From positions 1,798,001 through 1,862,000 of the forward strand of contig CM074695.1 of NCBI GenBank assembly GCA_037367355.1: a stretch of DNA of 64,000 bases, given 5' to 3'. Of this stretch, positions 59,686 through 64,000 are shown piece after piece. Position 1 is the stretch's first letter, and each line of letters begins with the position of its first letter. The stretch comes from Neoscytalidium dimidiatum. Its lineage: Eukaryota; Ascomycota; Dothideomycetes; Botryosphaeriales; Botryosphaeriaceae. The notes below the pieces were generated by a model. The model was not told the DNA's origin and ran no database searches. It was given only the letters and a program-made list of their open reading frames with translations. The position numbers and the translations under genes were made by a program.

Positions 59686-60273
59686 TTAGCCCTTCTTCTT
59701 GGAGACACCGACAGTGCGGCCACGGCGGCCGGTGGTCTTGGTGTGCTGACCACGGACACGGAGGCCCCAGTAGTGACGGAGACCACGGTGGGCGCGGATC
59801 TTCTTCAAGCGCTCGAGGTCCTCGCGGAGCTTGGAGTCGACACCGTTGGCGAGCACCTGGTAGTCCTTGCCGTCGACGATGTCGCGTTGCCTGTTCAGGA
59901 ACCAGGTGGGGATCTTGTACTGGGTCGGGTTCTGGATGATGGTGACGATGCGCTCGAGCTCTTCCGAGGTGAGTTCACCGGCGCTGTTCCGCAAATCAGC
60001 CTTAACGTTGATTTTCCACAATTTCTTCGAATGGCGCTTTACCGCTTGGTGAGGTCGACATCGGCCTTCTTGCAGACCAGGTTGGAGTAGCGGCGGCCAA
60101 CACCCTTGATCTTGGTCAGGGCGTACATGACCTTCTGCTTTCCATCAACGTTGGTGTTGAGGAGACGCAGAATGTACTGGAAATTGCTCTTCTCTCCGGA
60201 GACGAGCGCTGCCATCGGTGTCAGTGGAACTGCATCGCGAGGACGAGGAAAGACGCATTCGGCACGTACACAT
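59686..60273 (-). CDS. RPS18: 40S ribosomal protein S18 (uS13), three exons with 4-nt first exon
   Basis: Small-subunit ribosomal protein uS13 at the subunit interface. Exons are 60273–60270, 60208–60043 and 59983–59686, giving 468 nt and 155 aa, near the family length. The first exon is ATGT: a donor GTACGT follows at once, and the 61-bp intron ends GGCAG before CGCTCGTC, giving [12 protein letters not shown]. Family blocks are [55 protein letters not shown], and the tail [28 protein letters not shown]. Intron 2 is 59 bp. Confidence 0.97.
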
Positions 60274-62143
60274 GGTGGGCAACTTGTCGTCGTCGGCTGT
60301 CGGGTCGTCGTCGTGGTTGTCGCTGAGCGGAGGCGAGTAAGAAGGGCTTTTTGGAGAAGTGTGGGCGGCCGCTTAGTTTTTCCGAAGTTCGCCCATGCGC
60401 TTTCCCTTTTCGGGTCGAGCCGCTGCCCAGCTCGCCTTCCGCTTTCGCATCACCACCTCGATTTTCGCACCTGAATCTCAAGGCACCTTCGTGTCCCGGT
60501 TTGATTTAGCCGAACCATTATGCGGTAAGACTATCTGCGTGGACTTTCGCGTGTGCTTAACTACTCCATTACATGGTCTCAGTCCCATTCATGCACACAA
60601 ACAGCCTGCCTCGCTCCGACGACAAATTCTTCATTGTGGCACGCATTATCACCACCTCTGTGCCAACGCTTCATCTCCCTTGCTTTTTTTATCCACTTCT
60701 TCGTCTCCTTTTCCTCTGTGAGCAGGAAATACATATTGCTTGCGATCTAGGAAGGAGCTGTTGTGTCTCGTAAGTAAACGGCATGGCATATTGACGTCTC
60801 CGCGCATTAGTTAATTAGATTTACTGACAAACAAAGCCACGCGTTGTCCCCGCGGAAGTCGTGTCCGGTGCTACCTATCCGGTCAATGTTAACACGCTCG
60901 TCAACTGGGGATTGACCTCACTAAAGCTTCTTTCCGGAATTGTCCCCGGTCGGTCTGATTGGTGTGATGTCTGTGCATAAAAGCGAACGCAAAACTGCTG
61001 CAATATGCTCAACAGCCAGCTTAGGACGGTAGGAATTCCTCGCATAGCAGGTTTCCTGGTTCATTCTTCAGAAATAACATGAGGCGTTCTATGCTATAAC
61101 ATATGAAAGCATCCTGACTCCTGCGCGTGCTCGGCATACCTTGGATGTGGCAGGATTTTCAGGCTTGCCTTTCGGACAGCTCTGCGCCTGTCGGATGCAT
61201 TTACCTGTGTGCCTGAATACGGACATGCATCTTGATGGGTTGAAGCTGATCTGACCGCAAATTTAGCGAACCGCAAGGCAGGTGACCACTGACCTGCAAC
61301 GTCTTAACTCTGGTCAATAGCTTGCAGAGGCGCAAGTGCTGAGAACCCCTTCGCCGAACGCGCCTCGTCTCGGCGCGATCTCCTGCGACTTAATTTTTGT
61401 CGTTCCCTAAACTCGCTTGACCTGTCTTGCTAGGAAAACCACGACAGCCCTGCTTTGCGGAGCAACCTTCCAGCCCATCGCAGGAGCTAGTCTTCACGCC
61501 ATCGCTTTCTTATCGCTGTCTCCTGAGCATACTATCGGCATATTCGGTCCGGTGGGGTCTCATCGGACGTCTATCTTACCAGCTCGAAGCCTTTTTTGTC
61601 CACTTTGTCCGGTTGTAGAAATCTCCGGTGCCAAAGCCGTTGAAGCGGAGTCCTTGGCAATCCCTCACACGATCGATCGATGCAAGCTTTTTGGCAAGGA
61701 AGTGCAACTTCTGCCTCGCAAATCCGGAGAAGTGGCCCTCGCGTTCCTACGCCTCCACCCTCCCGCTTGACTCGCAGCGACTCCATACTTTAGCGGTCCC
61801 GTTTCCCGCCTAATCCGCTGGCGATCGTTAGCCCATTCAGAAACTCTGCAGCTTCCCTGACCTTGCCTAGCTAGTGTCCTGTTGGCCGCTCGGCAGCGAT
61901 GATGAAATCAAAACCCTAAGCTTTCCTCTTAATCCTACCTAATTTTTTTTTTCCCGCTGCGGAGAGACTCCTTCATCGCTCTATGCTGACGTATTCTACA
62001 TTTGTTTCAGTAATATTAATTGCAGTTCCGTCCTATCGTTGCTAACAGACGGTTGAGCCAAACCCGGACGGCCGCACATCTTTTGCTTCAACTGTCCCCG
62101 ACCTCGCAAAGCCGCGGTGCCGACGGCACGCGCGAGTAGGGCC
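60274..62143. promoter_or_regulatory. Divergent intergenic region, RPS18 and PTH11-like promoters
   Basis: This 1.9-kb stretch lies between divergent starts. The RPS18-proximal part is GC-rich, the rest mixed. Plus-strand ORFs such as 61417–61770 have no domain. No repeats or RNA genes were recognised. Confidence 0.5.
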
Positions 62144-64000
62144 ATGGCTTCTCATAATCTGGACAGTCTATTAAGACGGGATTCCACTTACATGACGGAA
62201 GTCTGGACATGGTTCGCAATCGGTGTCACCGTGATATTTGTGCGATTCGGCGTCAGGATTAGGATGGTAGGGTTTCGAGGATTTGAGGGCGATGACTATG
62301 TAACAATAATGGTGAGCCCTTGTTTGAACTCCTTACTTCGATCTCTAACATATGCAGACTCTTGCCATGTACACGATGGATGCTGCATTAGTGGACATTT
62401 GCTGTAAGCTCATCCCACCTCTCTCCCTCTCTCTCCCTCTTTCGCACGCGCGCCGTTGCCCTCCCGACCTTTATAGACAGATTATATCGAGCACAGCATT
62501 CTCACGTGTCAATCTACCGACGAGTGAGCTATTGATCGTGTATCAGACAGGGACGGAACAAATGTAGATGTACCACCGGCTGCGATCGATGGATTGACGG
62601 AATCGGAGATTGACCGGTTGGTTTATGGGTCCAAGATGCAGCTAGCTGCATGGTACTCCTATACAGCTCTTATTTGGTGTATGAAAGTAAGTAATACGAC
62701 CCGACAGACGGATTCAGGGACAGCACAGCTCCCCTTAATTGCTCGTTGTGGATTCGGTTCCTGGAAACGACTATCAAATGCACGGGATTCAGTAGAAAAT
62801 CCTTATCGTACGTGTTCTGTGCTCAGGTTGTCCATGACCCTGTATTCTGTGCGCATGTTGCAACTTGGCTGCGCTCAATTGACCCTTAACTTCACAATCA
62901 CGATCACCCGGTTATCCATTGTGGAAGATAGCTCGGATGATCTCACCAACTAGAGATGTGCTGTCTCTGCTTTGACCTGAATACATTTAACCATTACTTC
63001 GTATAGCTAACTCTGTCATCAGGCCACCATGCTATTTTTCTAGTGAGGCAGTTTTGGTCCTTGCCATGGGTATAGTCACTGACAGGCTGCAGCAAACGGT
63101 TGACTTTTGGGCTTTGGCAACATAGAGCTCTCAAATATCTCGCCTGGTTTACTGGATTATCGTATGTAGCAGTGGTTCTGACAATATCTCTTGGTTGTCA
63201 TCCGTAAGTACGGCCTGAAAACGGGGTTTGAGACCTTCGGCTGAAAAGCATGCTTATAGATACGGGGATAACTGGCAAGTGAGGCCTCTTCCTCCAAAAG
63301 AATGTACGCTCAAAAAGCAAAATTTTCTCGTGACAGCCGTCCTCAGTGCGTTCAGCCTTTCCTTCCTTGCATGAATATAGTCGCTGATCAAATTCAGACG
63401 TACTTACAGATGCTGCAATTCTCTGCATTCCGCTGCCAATGCTCAAGCGACTCAAAGTTCCTCTTTTCAAGAAAGTGCTCATTGCTCTTCTCCTAAGCTC
63501 CGGTCTTTTCGTCATCACAGCTGCCATCATTCGGGTCGTTGTCACGTTAGGATCTGCGCCGTCCAGCATAACGATCAACCGCTGGGGTGTCCGCGAAACA
63601 ATCATCGGCATTCTCGCGATCAATGCACCAATTCTTCGCCCACTCTTCACGCGCAATTTTTGGAACAGAGGAGGCAGCTCGATAGAGGCAGAAATATCTG
63701 GGCCATCGGACCCACCGAGGGCATCCCCAGCGCAAAGAACCGGGTATTCAAGACGAGTTTTCGGAAGTAAGAGTAGTAATTCTGGAAATACGGGCAGCAG
63801 CGGCACCAAGAGAGGATCAAGATCCGACAGTGCAGCGTACGGGGTTGACACTAATGTGCCAGGATTCTCGGTTACCGAAAACACCTCGGAGGAGAATATT
63901 GTTCCGCGAGACGAGGAACAGGGCATCGAGTTGTCCACCCTCTCCGAGAGGATCAGCGAAGATCACAGTGAAGGGCAGAGGGAATCTGGTAGTAATGTGG
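62144..64000 (+). CDS. PTH11-like rhodopsin-domain integral membrane protein, partial (3' end beyond window)
   Basis: Second PTH11-like seven-helix protein. Exons are 62144–62311, 62358–62403, 62547–62686, 63023–63042, 63093–63203, 63260–63345 and 63410 to the window end, about 387 codons so far. Landmarks are VWTWFAIGVTVIFVRFGVRI then FEGDDY, YGSKMQLAAWYSYTALIWCMK, MLFFYKRLTFGLWQHRALKYL, a helix ending GCHPYGDNWQVRP, CTLKKQNFLVTAVL, IPLPMLKRLKVPLFKK, and SGLFVITAAIIRVVVTL with a final helix before LRPLF. Exon 4 is only 20 nt and is required to join KATMLFFY to KRLTFG. Intron 3 (336 bp) is long. The last exon 6–7 join lacks a few residues usual in the family, so a missed microexon is possible. 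The tail is long and Ser/Gly-rich. Confidence 0.82.

Overview
The window is nuclear DNA from a filamentous ascomycete (Pezizomycotina). The evidence is short GT–AG introns of about 45–260 bp, Zn2Cys6 and HET domain families, PTH11-type rhodopsin-domain proteins, a hybrid histidine kinase, and single-gene transcription units with Kozak-like starts. A dothideomycete is a reasonable guess, but this is inference only. I rebuilt the multi-exon genes by hand from splice signals and reading phase. Almost every model closes in frame with a total length divisible by three. Three ribosomal proteins (130, 155 and 187 aa) and fibrillarin (321 aa) also fall at about their expected family lengths.

Layout. 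0–4.4 kb is accessory in character: a PTH11-like membrane protein, an alpha/beta hydrolase and a HET-domain pseudogene. 5–20 kb holds metabolic and regulatory genes separated by unusually long GC-rich intergenic DNA: a GT34-like protein, glutamate decarboxylase, a Zn2Cys6 regulator and an adenine-deaminase-type enzyme. Two of these intergenic blocks carry several period-7 tandem repeats. 20–25.5 kb is gene-poor, with one small secreted cysteine-rich protein and possible gene relics. 25.5–42 kb holds a large membrane protein, a secreted type-B carboxylesterase, a protein with an NLR-type N-terminal region, a 1375-aa hybrid histidine kinase and an F-box/2EXR-like membrane-anchored protein. 43–46 kb has two convergent four-helix (MARVEL-like) membrane proteins. 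46.7–60.3 kb is a housekeeping translation neighbourhood: a LysM/zinc-finger protein, RPS22 (uS8), a Tfc7-like histidine phosphatase, RPL17 (uL22) divergent from NOP1 (fibrillarin), a 4.5-kb gap, an orphan gene and RPS18 (uS13). The right edge cuts a second PTH11-like gene.

How they relate. RPS22, RPL17, RPS18 and NOP1, and possibly the Tfc7-like protein through Pol III, all serve ribosome production. RPL17 and NOP1 share a 323-bp bidirectional promoter. The PTH11-like proteins, the hybrid kinase, the HET relic and the NLR-type protein are sensing or self/non-self families, but nothing in the sequence ties them into one pathway. I found no CRISPR array, rRNA, intact transposon or convincing tRNA.
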